Both the position numbers and the translations under genes were made by a program. Below, one piece after another: positions 1 through 9,311 of a stretch of DNA of 64,000 bases. The notes under the pieces were generated by a model that did not search any database, was not told the DNA's origin, and worked only from the letters and a program-made list of their open reading frames with translations. Numbering within the stretch: the first letter of the stretch is position 1; each line of letters opens with the position of its first letter. Source of the stretch: Lelliottia sp. JS-SCA-14 (GTDB lineage: Bacteria > Pseudomonadota > Gammaproteobacteria > Enterobacterales > Enterobacteriaceae); NCBI RefSeq assembly GCF_035593345.1, contig NZ_CP141606.1, forward strand, positions 2,294,001-2,358,000, read 5' to 3'.

Positions 1-39
1 CCTACTCTGGGAGGATTATTGTGTGCCCAGGAGTCAACG

Positions 40-2070
40 ATGTCGGTTTCCAATCCGTTTTTTGAAGTCAGTGTACTGCCTTATCAGGCGCCTCGATTCG
101 ATCTCATCGAAGAGAGCCACTACCGCCCGGCATTTGACGAAGCGATGCGCCAGAAGCGTGCAGATATTGATGCCATTATTGCCAACGCCGCCGCACCCGA
201 TTTCGCCAATACCATTCTGGCGCTGGAAAAAAGCGGCGCGATGCTTTCCCGCGTCAGCAGCGTGTTTTTCGCCATGACCTCCGCGCATACCAACGACTAT
301 TTGCAGGAGCTCGACGAAGCGTTCTCCACCGAGCTGGCGGGGCTGTCCAACGATATCTGGCTCAATAACACGCTGTTTGCCCGCGTGGTGGCGGTATGGG
401 AAGGGCGCGCTTCGCTGGATGCAGAGTCGCGCAGGCTGGTGGAAGAGATCCACCAGCGCTTTATTCTGGCGGGCGCACAGCTCACCGATGAACAAAAAGC
501 GGCGCTCAAAGCGCTAAACACCGAAGCGGCGTCGCTCACCAGCCAGTTCAACCAGCGGCTGTTGGCCGCCGACAAAGCGGGCGGTCTGGTGGTGGATGAT
601 GTTCATCAGCTTGACGGCTTAAGCGAGGATGAAATTGCGACTGCCGCGCGTGCCGCCGCTGAAAAAGGGCTGGCCGATCGCTGGATGATTCCGTTGCTCA
701 ATACCACGCAACAACCGGCGCTGGCGGCGCTCAACGATCGTCAGACGCGGGAAAATTTGTTCAAAGCAGGCTGGATTCGCACCCAAAAGGGCGACGAAAA
801 CGACACTCGCGAAATCGTAATTCGGCTGGCTCAACTGCGCGCCCGCCGCGCAGAGCTGCTGGGGTTCGACAGCTACGCCAGCTGGAGCACCGCCGATCAA
901 ATGGCGAAAACGCCTGATGCGGCGCTGAAATTTATGCGCGGAATTGTTCCGGCCGCAAGGGCGCGTGCCGAGCGCGAACAGGCGGATATCCAGAAAGTCA
1001 TTGAGGGAGGCTTCAGCGTTCAGGCCTGGGACTGGGCGTACTACGCCGAGCGCGTGCGTCTGGAGAAATACGCTCTCGATGAGTCGCAGATCAAACCCTA
1101 TTTTGCGCTGGACACCACTCTGCGCGACGGTGTGTTCTGGGCAGCCAGCCAGCTGTTCGGCATTCGCTTTGTCGAGCGTTTCGATATTCCGGTTTACCAC
1201 CCGGACGTGCGCGTCTGGGAGATCTTCGACCACACCGGGGAAGGCATGGCGCTGTTCTACGGTGATTTCTTCGCGCGGGATTCCAAAGGCGGCGGGGCGT
1301 GGATGGGGAATTTCGTCGAGCAATCTCACGAATTCACCGCGCGTCCGGTGATCTACAACGTCTGCAACTACCAGAAACCCGCCGCGGGCCAGGCGGCGCT
1401 GCTCTCCTGGGATGATGTGATCACCCTGTTCCACGAGTTCGGCCATACGCTGCACGGTCTGTTTGCCGATCAGCGCTTCGCCACGCTTTCCGGGACCAAC
1501 ACGCCGCGCGATTTTGTGGAATTCCCGTCGCAAATTAACGAGCACTGGGCCAGCCATCCGCAGGTGTTCGCCCACTATGCCCGTCACTATCAGACCGGCG
1601 AGCCGATGCCGGATGCCCTGCGCGAGAAAATGCTCAGCGCGACGCAGTTCAACAAAGGTTACGACATGACGGAGCTGCTGAGCGCCGCGCTGCTGGACAT
1701 GAACTGGCACGGCATTGGGGCGCAGGAAAATGTTGCGGATGTTGATACGTTTGAATCCGCGGCGCTGAAAAAAGAGGGGCTGGACCTGCCTGCCGTACCA
1801 CCACGCTATCGCAGCAGCTATTTCGCGCACATTTTCGGCGGCGGCTATGCGGCGGGGTACTACGCCTATCTGTGGACGCAGATGCTGGCCGACGACGGCT
1901 ATCAGTGGTTTGTCGAGCAGGGCGGGTTAACGCGTGAAAACGGGCAGAGATTCCGTGAGGCGATTTTGTCGCGCGGAAACAGCAGCGATCTGGAAGCCTT
2001 GTACCGCGATTGGCGAGGGCACGATCCGTTGATCGAGCCGATGTTGAAGAATCGTGGGTTGAGCGAGTAG
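40..2070 (+). CDS. dcp: Peptidyl-dipeptidase Dcp (zinc M3 metallopeptidase)
   Basis: This enzyme removes dipeptides from the C-terminus of peptides, in the cytoplasm or periplasm. The 676-residue product matches E. coli Dcp along its whole length as I remember that sequence. The zinc site HEFGH is at residues 465-469, and the C-terminal block with the RYRSSYFAHIFGGGYAAGYY signature of the M3 family is intact. I chose the ATG at 40 because AGGAG lies six bases upstream; an in-frame TTG at 19 would add seven residues but has no ribosome site. The gene converges on ldhA across a palindromic repeat. In E. coli K-12 dcp is not next to ldhA, so local order differs. Confidence 0.96.
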   Translation: MSVSNPFFEVSVLPYQAPRFDLIEESHYRPAFDEAMRQKRADIDAIIANAAAPDFANTILALEKSGAMLSRVSSVFFAMTSAHTNDYLQELDEAFSTELAGLSNDIWLNNTLFARVVAVWEGRASLDAESRRLVEEIHQRFILAGAQLTDEQKAALKALNTEAASLTSQFNQRLLAADKAGGLVVDDVHQLDGLSEDEIATAARAAAEKGLADRWMIPLLNTTQQPALAALNDRQTRENLFKAGWIRTQKGDENDTREIVIRLAQLRARRAELLGFDSYASWSTADQMAKTPDAALKFMRGIVPAARARAEREQADIQKVIEGGFSVQAWDWAYYAERVRLEKYALDESQIKPYFALDTTLRDGVFWAASQLFGIRFVERFDIPVYHPDVRVWEIFDHTGEGMALFYGDFFARDSKGGGAWMGNFVEQSHEFTARPVIYNVCNYQKPAAGQAALLSWDDVITLFHEFGHTLHGLFADQRFATLSGTNTPRDFVEFPSQINEHWASHPQVFAHYARHYQTGEPMPDALREKMLSATQFNKGYDMTELLSAALLDMNWHGIGAQENVADVDTFESAALKKEGLDLPAVPPRYRSSYFAHIFGGGYAAGYYAYLWTQMLADDGYQWFVEQGGLTRENGQRFREAILSRGNSSDLEALYRDWRGHDPLIEPMLKNRGLSE

Positions 2071-2087
2071 CATTCTGCGGTCTGGTG

Positions 2088-2195
2088 CCCTCACCCCGAC
2101 CCTCTCCCACGGGGAGAGGGAGAAAACCGGTCCGTACTTGAGGGAGAACTCCGAGCGGTTCCCTCTCCCTTGAGGGAGAGGGCTAGGGTGAGGGG
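2088..2195. repeat. REP/MITE-like palindromic element (CCCTCACCC type), copy 1
   Basis: The element starts with CCCTCACCCCGACCCTCTCCC-like sequence and ends with its near reverse complement. Each half contains its own inner hairpin (CTCTCCC/GGGAGAG). A second copy lies at 26920-27003. It fills the space between the convergent dcp and ldhA genes, where it may end or protect both transcripts. The repeat class is common between genes in Enterobacter-like genomes. Confidence 0.75.
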
Positions 2196-2214
2196 GAACT
2201 GCGCTCGCTAATGC

Positions 2215-3204
2215 CTAAGCCACTTCGTTCGGACAATCTTCGCCGTTCTCGAGCTGCTTAAGATTCCCGAGCGTCGTTTCCGAAATACTGATCAGCGCCT
2301 CAGCGGTCAAAAACGCCTGGTGCCCGGTAAACAGCACGTTGTGGCAGGCGGACAGACGGCGGAACACGTCATCCTGAATCACGTCGTTAGACTTGTCTTC
2401 AAAGAACAGATCGCGTTCGTTCTCGTACACGTCCATCCCCAGCGCGCCGATTTTCTGCGTTTTCAGGGCTTCAATCGCCGCCTGCGAATCGATCAGACCG
2501 CCACGGCTGGTGTTAATGATCATCACGCCGTCTTTCATCTGCTCAAACGCGCTTTGATTCAGCAGGTGATAGTTTTCTGCGGTCAGCGGGCAGTGCAGGG
2601 AGATAACGTCGGATTCGGAAAGCAGGGTCGGCAGATCGACATACTCCACGCCCAGCTCCAGGGCCGCTGCGCTTGGGTACGGATCAAACGCCAGCAGACG
2701 CATCCCGAAACCTTTCAGGATCCGCAGCGCCGCAACGCCGATTTTACCGGTGCCGATCACGCCCGCCGTTTTACCGTACATGGTAAAGCCGGTAAGCCCT
2801 TCGAGAGAGAAGTTGGCATCACGGGTGCGCTGATAGGCGCGGTGAATACGTCGGTTGAGGGACATCATCATGCCGATGGCATGTTCCGCCACCGCTTCCG
2901 GGGAGTAGGCCGGGACGCGCACCACTTTCAGACCCAGCTCTTTCGCCGCGTCCAGATCGACGTTGTTAAAGCCCGCACAGCGCAGCGCGATGTACTTCAC
3001 GCCGTGCTTTTTCAGCTCTTCCAGCACCGGACGGCTGCCGTCGTCGTTGACGAAAATACACACCGCTTCGCATCCGTTCGCCGTTTTGGCGGTTTTTTCG
3101 GTCAACAGAAAGTCAAAAAATTCGAGCTCGAATCCGTAAGCCTCGTTAACATGTTGCAGATACTTTTTATCGTACTGTTTTGTGCTATATACCGCGAGTT
3201 TCAT
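2215..3204 (-). CDS. ldhA: Fermentative D-lactate dehydrogenase
   Basis: This cytoplasmic enzyme reduces pyruvate to D-lactate with NADH during fermentation. The 329-residue product has the length of E. coli LdhA and is nearly identical to it. The Rossmann motif GTGKIG is at residues 151-156. The expected catalytic residues are R234, E263 and H295, the last in the context TGHQAFLT. The start is an ATG preceded by GGAG. It is divergent from ydbH across 209 bases and convergent with dcp. In E. coli hslJ follows ldhA; here dcp occupies that place. Confidence 0.98.
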   Translation of the reverse strand: MKLAVYSTKQYDKKYLQHVNEAYGFELEFFDFLLTEKTAKTANGCEAVCIFVNDDGSRPVLEELKKHGVKYIALRCAGFNNVDLDAAKELGLKVVRVPAYSPEAVAEHAIGMMMSLNRRIHRAYQRTRDANFSLEGLTGFTMYGKTAGVIGTGKIGVAALRILKGFGMRLLAFDPYPSAAALELGVEYVDLPTLLSESDVISLHCPLTAENYHLLNQSAFEQMKDGVMIINTSRGGLIDSQAAIEALKTQKIGALGMDVYENERDLFFEDKSNDVIQDDVFRRLSACHNVLFTGHQAFLTAEALISISETTLGNLKQLENGEDCPNEVA

Positions 3205-3413
3205 AAGACTTTCTCCAGTGATTTTACCATCACGTTAGCATGATTAAAATAATCTTACAATTTATAAAAATTTATTGAATTCAATAAGTTCTATCAATAA
3301 TTCTAGAGCAACTATCCTTAAAACTGGCGTTGACTTCAACTGACTGGCTAAACATGCCACAATGACGGGCACTGTCGGCTTATTTTTTCGCTAAATCAGG
3401 ATATTAACTGCCC
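3205..3413. promoter_or_regulatory. Divergent ldhA / ydbH promoter region
   Basis: This 209-base AT-rich stretch separates the start codons of ldhA and ydbH and must hold promoters in both directions. Short AT-rich runs such as AATTTATAAAAATTTATTGAATTCAATAAG are spread over 3255-3290. I could not assign a specific operator or -35/-10 pair with confidence. Confidence 0.5.
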
Positions 3414-6053
3414 ATGAGGGGTAAATACAAAGCCGCAATTGCGCTATTGCTGTTGATCATTTTGTTGCCGCTGACGCTGCTGATGACGCTCGCCCAGTGG
3501 GTGCCGACCCTTGCCGGGATCTGGCTCCCCGTGGGGACGCGCATTGCCTTCGAGAAAAGCCCGCGCCTGACCCGCAACCAGATTGTGATCCCCGATCTTC
3601 GCTACCTCGTAGAGGACTGCGAAATCGCCCGCGTGGAAAACGCCACCCTGTCGCACCCCAGCCGCTGGAAGCTGGACGTCGGCGCGCTCGATCTCAATAC
3701 CGCCTGCCTGAGCAAACTGCCGCAGGCAGAGCAGGCCAACACCGCACCCAAAACCCTCGCCGAGTGGCAGTCGATGCTGCCCAATACCTGGCTGACAATC
3801 GACCGCTTAACGCTCTCGCCATGGCAGCAGTGGCAGGGCCAACTCAAGGTCTCATTAACGCCCTCCGTCCAGGAAGTCACCTATCAGGGCGAACAGGTGA
3901 AACTGCGCGGGAAACTTCGCGGACAAGACCTGACGGTCAGCGAATTCGAAGTTCATCTTCCGGATTACCCGCAGCCGATCCGCCTGGCAGGGGAATTCAC
4001 GCTGCCGCTGATCCCGGACGGCGTGCCGGTGAAAGGCCATGCGGAAGCGACCCTGACCGTGCCGCAAATCCCGTCTCCGGTGGATGCCGATCTCGACTGG
4101 GAAGAGAACCGCGGCCAGCTGGTCCTGACCGCCCGCGATAACCCCGATCCGCTGCTGGATTTGCCGTGGCAGCTCACCGCCGAACAGCTGACGATCAGCG
4201 ACGGGCGCTGGCACTGGGATCTCACCGGTCTGCCGTTAAGCGGGCGCGTAGGGCTGAAAGTCGACAACTGGCAGCAGGGGCTGGAAAACGCCACCTTTAC
4301 CGGTCGTCTGAACGTGCTGACCCAGGGCGATGCGGGGAAAGGCAACGCCGTGCTGACCCTCGGGCCGGGCAAGCTGAGCATGGACAACAGCGCCATGCCG
4401 CTGCAGGTGACGGGCGAAGCCAAGCAGGGCGATCTGATCCTCTACGCCATTCTTCCTGCGCAGCTGACGGGCAGCCTCGCCGATCCGCTCCTCTCTTTTG
4501 AACCCGGCGCGCTGCTGCGCTCGCGCGGTCGGGTGATTGATTCTCTGAATATCGACGAAATCCGCTGGCCGCTGGCCGGCGTCAAACTCTCGCAGAAGGG
4601 CGTGGACGGGCGTTTACAAGCCATTCTCAAAGCCCATGAAAACGAAATGGGCGATTTTGTCCTGCATCTCGACGGACAGGCGAACGACTTCCTGCCGGAC
4701 AGCGGCCTGTGGCAGTGGCGCTACTGGGGCGACGGCCATTTCACGCCGATGAACGCCCGCTGGGATGTGGCTGGCAAAGGCGAATGGCGCGACAGCGCCA
4801 TCGAACTGACGCAGCTGTCGACCGGTTTCGACAAACTGCAGTACGGCACCATGCTGGTGAACAAGCCGCGCCTGGTGCTGGATCAACCGGTGCGCTGGCA
4901 GCGCGACGCAAACAATCCACACTTTAGCGGATCGCTTTCGCTGGATGCGGAGCAGACCTCGTTCTCCGGCGGCAGCGTGCTCCCGCCGTCGACCCTGAAA
5001 TTTAGCGTCGACGGCACAGACCCGACCTTCTTCCAGTTCAAAGGCGATCTGCACGCGGCAGACATTGGCCCGGTTCAGGTGAACGGTCGCTGGGACGGGG
5101 AGCGTCTGCGCGGTCAGGCCTGGTGGCCGAAACAGTCCCTGACGGTCTTCCAGCCGCTGGTGCCGCCTAACTGGAAAATGAACCTGCGCGACGGCGAGCT
5201 GTACGCCCAGGTGGCGTTTTCTGCCGCCGCGGGTCAAGGGTTTGAAGCGGGCGGCCACGGCGTGCTGAAAAGCGGCAGCGTCTGGATGCCGGATAACCAA
5301 ATCAACGGCGTCGATTTTGTCCTGCCGTTCCGTTTCAGCGAAGGCACCTGGTCGCTGGGCACGCGCGGCCCGGTCACGCTGCGTATCGCCGAGGTGGTCA
5401 ACCAGGTCACGGCACGCAATATCACCGCGGATCTGCAGGGCGATTATCCGTGGAGCGAACAGAACCCGCTGCTGCTGACCAACGTCAGCACCGACGTGCT
5501 GGGCGGGAAAATTACCATGCAGCAGTTGCGCATGCCGCAGCACGATCCGGCCCTGCTGCGGGTGCAGAATATCTCCGCCAGCGAGCTGATCAGCGCCGTC
5601 AATCCGAAACAGTTTGCCATGTCAGGCCCGGTGAGCGGGGCGCTGCCGTTCTGGCTGGAGAACGAAAAATGGATCATCAAAGACGGCTGGCTGACCAACC
5701 CCGGTCCGATGACTCTGCGTATCGACAAAGACACGGCGGATGCGATCGTCAAAGACAACATGGCGGCAGGCGTGGCGATTAACTGGCTCCGCTATATGGA
5801 AATTTCTCGCTCGTGGACGAAAATCAATGTAGATAATTTGGGTGTGTTGACCATGCAGTCGGCCATCAGCGGCACCAGCCGCGTCGACGGAAAAAGCAAC
5901 ACCGTGCACCTCAATTACACTCACGAAGAGAATCTTTTTACCCTGTGGCGCAGCCTGCGCTATGGGGATAATTTACAGGCATGGCTTGAGCAACACGCGG
6001 CGTTACCGGATGCCCGCTGTCAGGCAGGCAAGGAATGTGAGGAACAACAATGA
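3414..6053 (+). CDS. ydbH: YdbH, AsmA-like inner-membrane lipid-bridge protein
   Basis: YdbH belongs with TamB and YhdP to the AsmA-like proteins that carry phospholipids from inner to outer membrane. The 879-residue product has one N-terminal membrane anchor at about residues 7-28, followed by a long periplasmic region rich in beta strands, as expected for a hydrophobic groove. The ATG at 3414 follows AGGA at about eleven bases. The stop codon overlaps the ynbE start by four bases (ATGA), so the two are translationally coupled. E. coli YdbH is reported to form its bridge together with the lipoprotein YnbE. Confidence 0.93.
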   Translation: MRGKYKAAIALLLLIILLPLTLLMTLAQWVPTLAGIWLPVGTRIAFEKSPRLTRNQIVIPDLRYLVEDCEIARVENATLSHPSRWKLDVGALDLNTACLSKLPQAEQANTAPKTLAEWQSMLPNTWLTIDRLTLSPWQQWQGQLKVSLTPSVQEVTYQGEQVKLRGKLRGQDLTVSEFEVHLPDYPQPIRLAGEFTLPLIPDGVPVKGHAEATLTVPQIPSPVDADLDWEENRGQLVLTARDNPDPLLDLPWQLTAEQLTISDGRWHWDLTGLPLSGRVGLKVDNWQQGLENATFTGRLNVLTQGDAGKGNAVLTLGPGKLSMDNSAMPLQVTGEAKQGDLILYAILPAQLTGSLADPLLSFEPGALLRSRGRVIDSLNIDEIRWPLAGVKLSQKGVDGRLQAILKAHENEMGDFVLHLDGQANDFLPDSGLWQWRYWGDGHFTPMNARWDVAGKGEWRDSAIELTQLSTGFDKLQYGTMLVNKPRLVLDQPVRWQRDANNPHFSGSLSLDAEQTSFSGGSVLPPSTLKFSVDGTDPTFFQFKGDLHAADIGPVQVNGRWDGERLRGQAWWPKQSLTVFQPLVPPNWKMNLRDGELYAQVAFSAAAGQGFEAGGHGVLKSGSVWMPDNQINGVDFVLPFRFSEGTWSLGTRGPVTLRIAEVVNQVTARNITADLQGDYPWSEQNPLLLTNVSTDVLGGKITMQQLRMPQHDPALLRVQNISASELISAVNPKQFAMSGPVSGALPFWLENEKWIIKDGWLTNPGPMTLRIDKDTADAIVKDNMAAGVAINWLRYMEISRSWTKINVDNLGVLTMQSAISGTSRVDGKSNTVHLNYTHEENLFTLWRSLRYGDNLQAWLEQHAALPDARCQAGKECEEQQ

Positions 6054-6241
6054 AAAATCTGGCAGGCTTGGCCGGCGTGATCATGGTCGCTATGCTCTCG
6101 GGCTGTACGCCGCGTATTGAAGTCGCGGCCCCGAAAGAGCCGATCACCATCAATATGAACGTCAAAATCGAGCACGAGATCCACATTAAAGTGGATAAAG
6201 ACGTCGAAACCCTGCTGAAATCGCGCAGCGATCTGTTCTGA
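6050..6241 (+). CDS. ynbE: YnbE outer-membrane lipoprotein, partner of YdbH
   Basis: This 63-residue precursor has a signal peptide ending in the lipobox LSGC, with the lipidated cysteine at residue 19. The mature part is short and strand-rich, with alternating residues. In E. coli YnbE multimers are proposed to dock onto the C-terminus of YdbH at the outer membrane. The gene overlaps ydbH by four bases and is followed by ydbL after seven bases. Confidence 0.92.
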   Translation: MKNLAGLAGVIMVAMLSGCTPRIEVAAPKEPITINMNVKIEHEIHIKVDKDVETLLKSRSDLF

Positions 6242-6248
6242 GGATGCC

Positions 6249-6569
6249 ATGAAACGACTTCTTGCAATCGGTCTGCTGGTGTTAGGCGTAAGCGTTCAGG
6301 CGCAGGCGATCACCTTGAATGAAGCCCGCGCGCAGGGGCTGGTCGGCGAAACCCTGAGCGGCTACATCGCACCGCTTCGCCAGGACAAACAGACGCTGGC
6401 GCTGGTGAACGAAATCAACGCCGCGCGCACGGAAAGCTATCAGAAACTGGCGGACAGCAATAACCTGCCGGTGGATGAAGTGGCGAAAATGGCCGGACAA
6501 AAACTGGTGGCCCGAGCGCAGCCGGGCGAATACGTGAAGGGCATCAACGGGAAGTGGCTGAAGAAGTGA
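6249..6569 (+). CDS. ydbL: YdbL, periplasmic DUF1318 protein
   Basis: The 106-residue product begins with a clear Sec signal peptide (MKRLLAIGLLVLGVSVQAQA, cleavage after residue 20). The rest matches the DUF1318/YdbL family. It is the third gene of the ydbH-ynbE-ydbL operon and is thought to control YdbH-YnbE assembly. Its stop codon directly abuts the stop codon of the convergent feaR gene, leaving no room for a separate terminator. Confidence 0.9.
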   Translation: MKRLLAIGLLVLGVSVQAQAITLNEARAQGLVGETLSGYIAPLRQDKQTLALVNEINAARTESYQKLADSNNLPVDEVAKMAGQKLVARAQPGEYVKGINGKWLKK

Positions 6570-7478
6570 TCAGCGATAGCGCCTGCGGTACTCGCCTGGC
6601 GACACGCCGAAGCGCTGTTTAAACGCCGTCGAGAAGTGGCTATGGTCGGCAAAGCCCCAGCTGTAGCCAATCCCCGCCAGTTTTTCATCATCGCCTGTCG
6701 CGCGTAACACCTGCGCGCACAGGTCCAGCCGCCGGTTTTTGATGTACTGCGCCACCACCAGCCCTTTATCGGCAAACATACGATACAGACTGCGCACCGA
6801 CATTCCGCTCTCGGTGGCGATCCACTCCGGGCGCAGGGCTTCCGACTGAATGTGGGAGTCAATCAGCGACAGCACATTCTGGAACTGACGCTCTTTGCGC
6901 GGCGGCGCGGTTTCACGCTGCTGAAACGCCGGGCGCAGCAGACACACCATCGCCTCCAGCGCCGCTTCGCTCTCCATATCGCTCAGCTGCGCGTTATCCA
7001 TACTCTCCTGCAAAAGACGATAGCTCAGCTGTACGGTTGGCAGGGTGCGCGACAGTTTGTGCGCGCAGCTCACCTCCTGAAAACGGCACTGCTGCTCCAG
7101 AATTTGACGCGGAAGTAACAGAGAAATCTGGCGCGATTTATCGTGCCAGTAGATCGAGCAGGGGCGCGAGGCGTCGATCAGGGTAATGTCGCCCGCTTCG
7201 ATCACAATCTGCTTATCGTCCTGCTCCAGGGTGGCGTTGCCTTCCAGCTGAAATACGGTGTAGAACCACGCGTCGTTGCTGGTTTTGATCTCCTGACGGG
7301 TGCGGAACAGGTTAACGCCCGCCGCGGTGACGGTGCTGAGTTTCAGACTTCTGGCGTAGCTGGTTTCCAGTTCGCCGAGGAACGGACCGGCCAGTGGACG
7401 CGCGGCAAAGCTGCCACACACCTGATTAATCTGCGCCAGCCACTGCTGATATTTTTCCTGCTCGCTTGCACACGCCAT
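6570..7478 (-). CDS. feaR: FeaR, AraC-family activator of tynA and feaB
   Basis: FeaR activates the aromatic amine genes tynA and feaB. The 302-residue product has an N-terminal ligand/dimer domain and a C-terminal AraC double helix-turn-helix at about residues 200-302, including the signature region GFADHSHFSTAFKQRFGVSP. It is transcribed away from feaB, as in E. coli. Tandem TGNCA-N8-AAA sites in front of feaB and tynA fit its reported target. Confidence 0.93.
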   Translation of the reverse strand: MACASEQEKYQQWLAQINQVCGSFAARPLAGPFLGELETSYARSLKLSTVTAAGVNLFRTRQEIKTSNDAWFYTVFQLEGNATLEQDDKQIVIEAGDITLIDASRPCSIYWHDKSRQISLLLPRQILEQQCRFQEVSCAHKLSRTLPTVQLSYRLLQESMDNAQLSDMESEAALEAMVCLLRPAFQQRETAPPRKERQFQNVLSLIDSHIQSEALRPEWIATESGMSVRSLYRMFADKGLVVAQYIKNRRLDLCAQVLRATGDDEKLAGIGYSWGFADHSHFSTAFKQRFGVSPGEYRRRYR

Positions 7479-7614
7479 CTTTCATCTCGCTGCACTTAAT
7501 GTTTTTGCATTGTTGCATTTGTGTTGCATTTTGTCAGAGGTCTGGGCTGACTATAGGAAAGAACACTCGCTGAGAATAGTGTTATAAGCCGGAATTATCG
7601 TGATTTGCGGGGGC

Positions 7615-7651
7615 TGTCACAGGTGGCAAAACGAATGTCACACAGATAAAA
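7615..7651 (+). promoter_or_regulatory. Two tandem FeaR-like binding sites upstream of feaB
   Basis: TGTCA-N8-AAA occurs at 7615-7630 and again at 7636-7651, in the same orientation and 21 bases apart, about two helical turns. The E. coli FeaR motif, as I recall it, is TGNCA-N8-AAA. A similar 21-base pair precedes tynA. The sites lie about 70-100 bases upstream of the feaB start codon. Confidence 0.65.
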
Positions 7652-7716
7652 GCGCGTTTCGCAAACCCATCTTAGACTGCGTTGACACCCTGCGAATAAT
7701 AATGAAGGAGCACCCC

Positions 7717-9216
7717 ATGTCTGAGTCACAGACCGCTATTCTGCCGAGCGTGCAGCAGTTTTTAGACCGCCAACATGGCCTGTGGATTGAGGGCCGCCCG
7801 TCTGCGTCTGACAGCGAAAAACGTCTGAACGTGTTCAATCCGGCGACGGGTGAAGTGATCGCCTCCACGGCTGATGCCAGCGTGAATGATGTGGATCGCG
7901 CGGTGATGTCCGGCTGGCGCGCCTTTGTCTCCCGCAGCTGGGCCGGGAAGCTGCCCGCCGAGCGTGAACGCATTTTGCTGCGCTTTGCCGATCTGGTGGA
8001 GCAGCACACGGAAGAACTCGCCCAGCTCGAAACCCTGGAGCAGGGTAAATCGATCAACATTTCCCGGGCCTTTGAAGTGGGCTGCACCCTGAACTGGATG
8101 CGCTACACCGCCGGTTTAACCACCAAAATCGCCGGTAAAACCCTGGATCTCTCCATTCCGCTGCCGCAGGGCGCGCGCTATCAGGCGTGGACCCGCAAAG
8201 AGCCGGTCGGTGTGGTGGCCGGAATTGTGCCGTGGAACTTCCCGCTGATGATCGGCATGTGGAAAGTGATGCCGGCGCTGGCCGCCGGGTGTTCCATTGT
8301 GATCAAACCGTCGGAAACCACGCCGCTGACGCTGCTGCGCGTGGCGGAGCTGGCCTGTGAGGCGGGCGTGCCCGATGGCGTCTTTAACGTCGTTACCGGC
8401 AGCGGCGCGGTGTGTGGTGCGGCGCTGACCTCGCATCCCCATATCGCCAAAGTGAGCTTTACCGGCTCGACGGCGACGGGCAAACAGATTGCGCGCGTCG
8501 CCGCCGATACGCTCACGGGCGTGACCCTGGAGCTGGGCGGTAAAAACCCGGCCATCGTGCTGAAAGATGCCGATCCGGCGTGGGTGGTGGAAGGGCTGAT
8601 GACCGGCAGTTTCCTTAATCAGGGGCAGGTGTGCGCCGCCAGCTCGCGCATTTACATCGAAGCGCCGCTGTTCGACACCCTGGTGAGCCACTTCGAGCAG
8701 GCGGTAAAATCCCTGAGCGTCGGGCCGGGCATGTCGCCGACGGCGCACATCAACCCGCTGGTCTCCCGCGCCCACTGTGATAAAGTGCAGACTTTCCTCA
8801 ACGAAGCGCAGTCCAGCCACGCTGAGCTGATTACCGGCAACAGCGGCCCGGATAAACAGGGCTATTACGTTGCGCCTACGCTGGTGGTGAACCCGGATGC
8901 CAGCCTGCGCCTGACCCGCGAAGAGGTGTTTGGCCCGGTGGTTAACCTGGTACGCGTGGCGGACGGGGAAGAGGCGTTGCAACTGGCGAACGATACTGAG
9001 TACGGCCTGACGGCCAGCGTCTGGACGCAGAACATCAGCAAAGCGCTGGAATACACGGACCGACTGCAGGCCGGAACCGTATGGGTGAACAGCCATACGC
9101 TGATCGACGCCAACCTGCCGTTCGGCGGCATGAAACAGTCCGGCACCGGGCGAGATTTCGGCCCGGACTGGCTGGATGGCTGGTGTGAAACCAAGTCGGT
9201 TTGCGTGCGGTATTGA
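7717..9216 (+). CDS. feaB: Phenylacetaldehyde dehydrogenase FeaB
   Basis: FeaB oxidises phenylacetaldehyde, made by TynA, to phenylacetate with NAD, feeding the paa pathway. The 499-residue product matches E. coli FeaB in length and nearly throughout in sequence. The aldehyde dehydrogenase catalytic residues are visible: E272 in LELGGKNP and C306 in [11 protein letters not shown] chose the ATG at 7717 because AAGGAG lies seven bases upstream; the frame remains open for 39 codons before it, but through the FeaR site region. A REP pair follows the gene. Confidence 0.97.
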   Translation: MSESQTAILPSVQQFLDRQHGLWIEGRPSASDSEKRLNVFNPATGEVIASTADASVNDVDRAVMSGWRAFVSRSWAGKLPAERERILLRFADLVEQHTEELAQLETLEQGKSINISRAFEVGCTLNWMRYTAGLTTKIAGKTLDLSIPLPQGARYQAWTRKEPVGVVAGIVPWNFPLMIGMWKVMPALAAGCSIVIKPSETTPLTLLRVAELACEAGVPDGVFNVVTGSGAVCGAALTSHPHIAKVSFTGSTATGKQIARVAADTLTGVTLELGGKNPAIVLKDADPAWVVEGLMTGSFLNQGQVCAASSRIYIEAPLFDTLVSHFEQAVKSLSVGPGMSPTAHINPLVSRAHCDKVQTFLNEAQSSHAELITGNSGPDKQGYYVAPTLVVNPDASLRLTREEVFGPVVNLVRVADGEEALQLANDTEYGLTASVWTQNISKALEYTDRLQAGTVWVNSHTLIDANLPFGGMKQSGTGRDFGPDWLDGWCETKSVCVRY

Positions 9217-9225
9217 GAAAAAAAA

Positions 9226-9304
9226 GCCGGGTGGCGCTGCGCTTACCCGGCCTACAAGATCATGCCGCTTTTGTAGGTCGGGTAAGGCGAAGCCGCCACC
9301 CGAC
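9226..9304. repeat. REP pair (BIME) between feaB and diguanylate cyclase gene
   Basis: Two REP units face each other. The first (9226-9255) begins GCCGGGTGGCGCTGCGC and ends with ACCCGGCCTAC. The second (9273-9304) begins GTAGGTCGGGTAAGGCG and ends GCCACCCGAC. They closely resemble E. coli REP sequences. The pair separates the convergent feaB and cyclase genes and probably works as terminator and mRNA stabiliser. Confidence 0.85.
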
Positions 9305-9311
9305 ATAACCT

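Noticed and set aside
619..1830. A 403-codon minus-strand frame inside dcp, with similar long frames opposite feaB, sulfatase, tynA, paaZ and paaA.
   Set aside because: These are open only because of high-GC codon use in the real genes on the other strand; the sense proteins match known families end to end.
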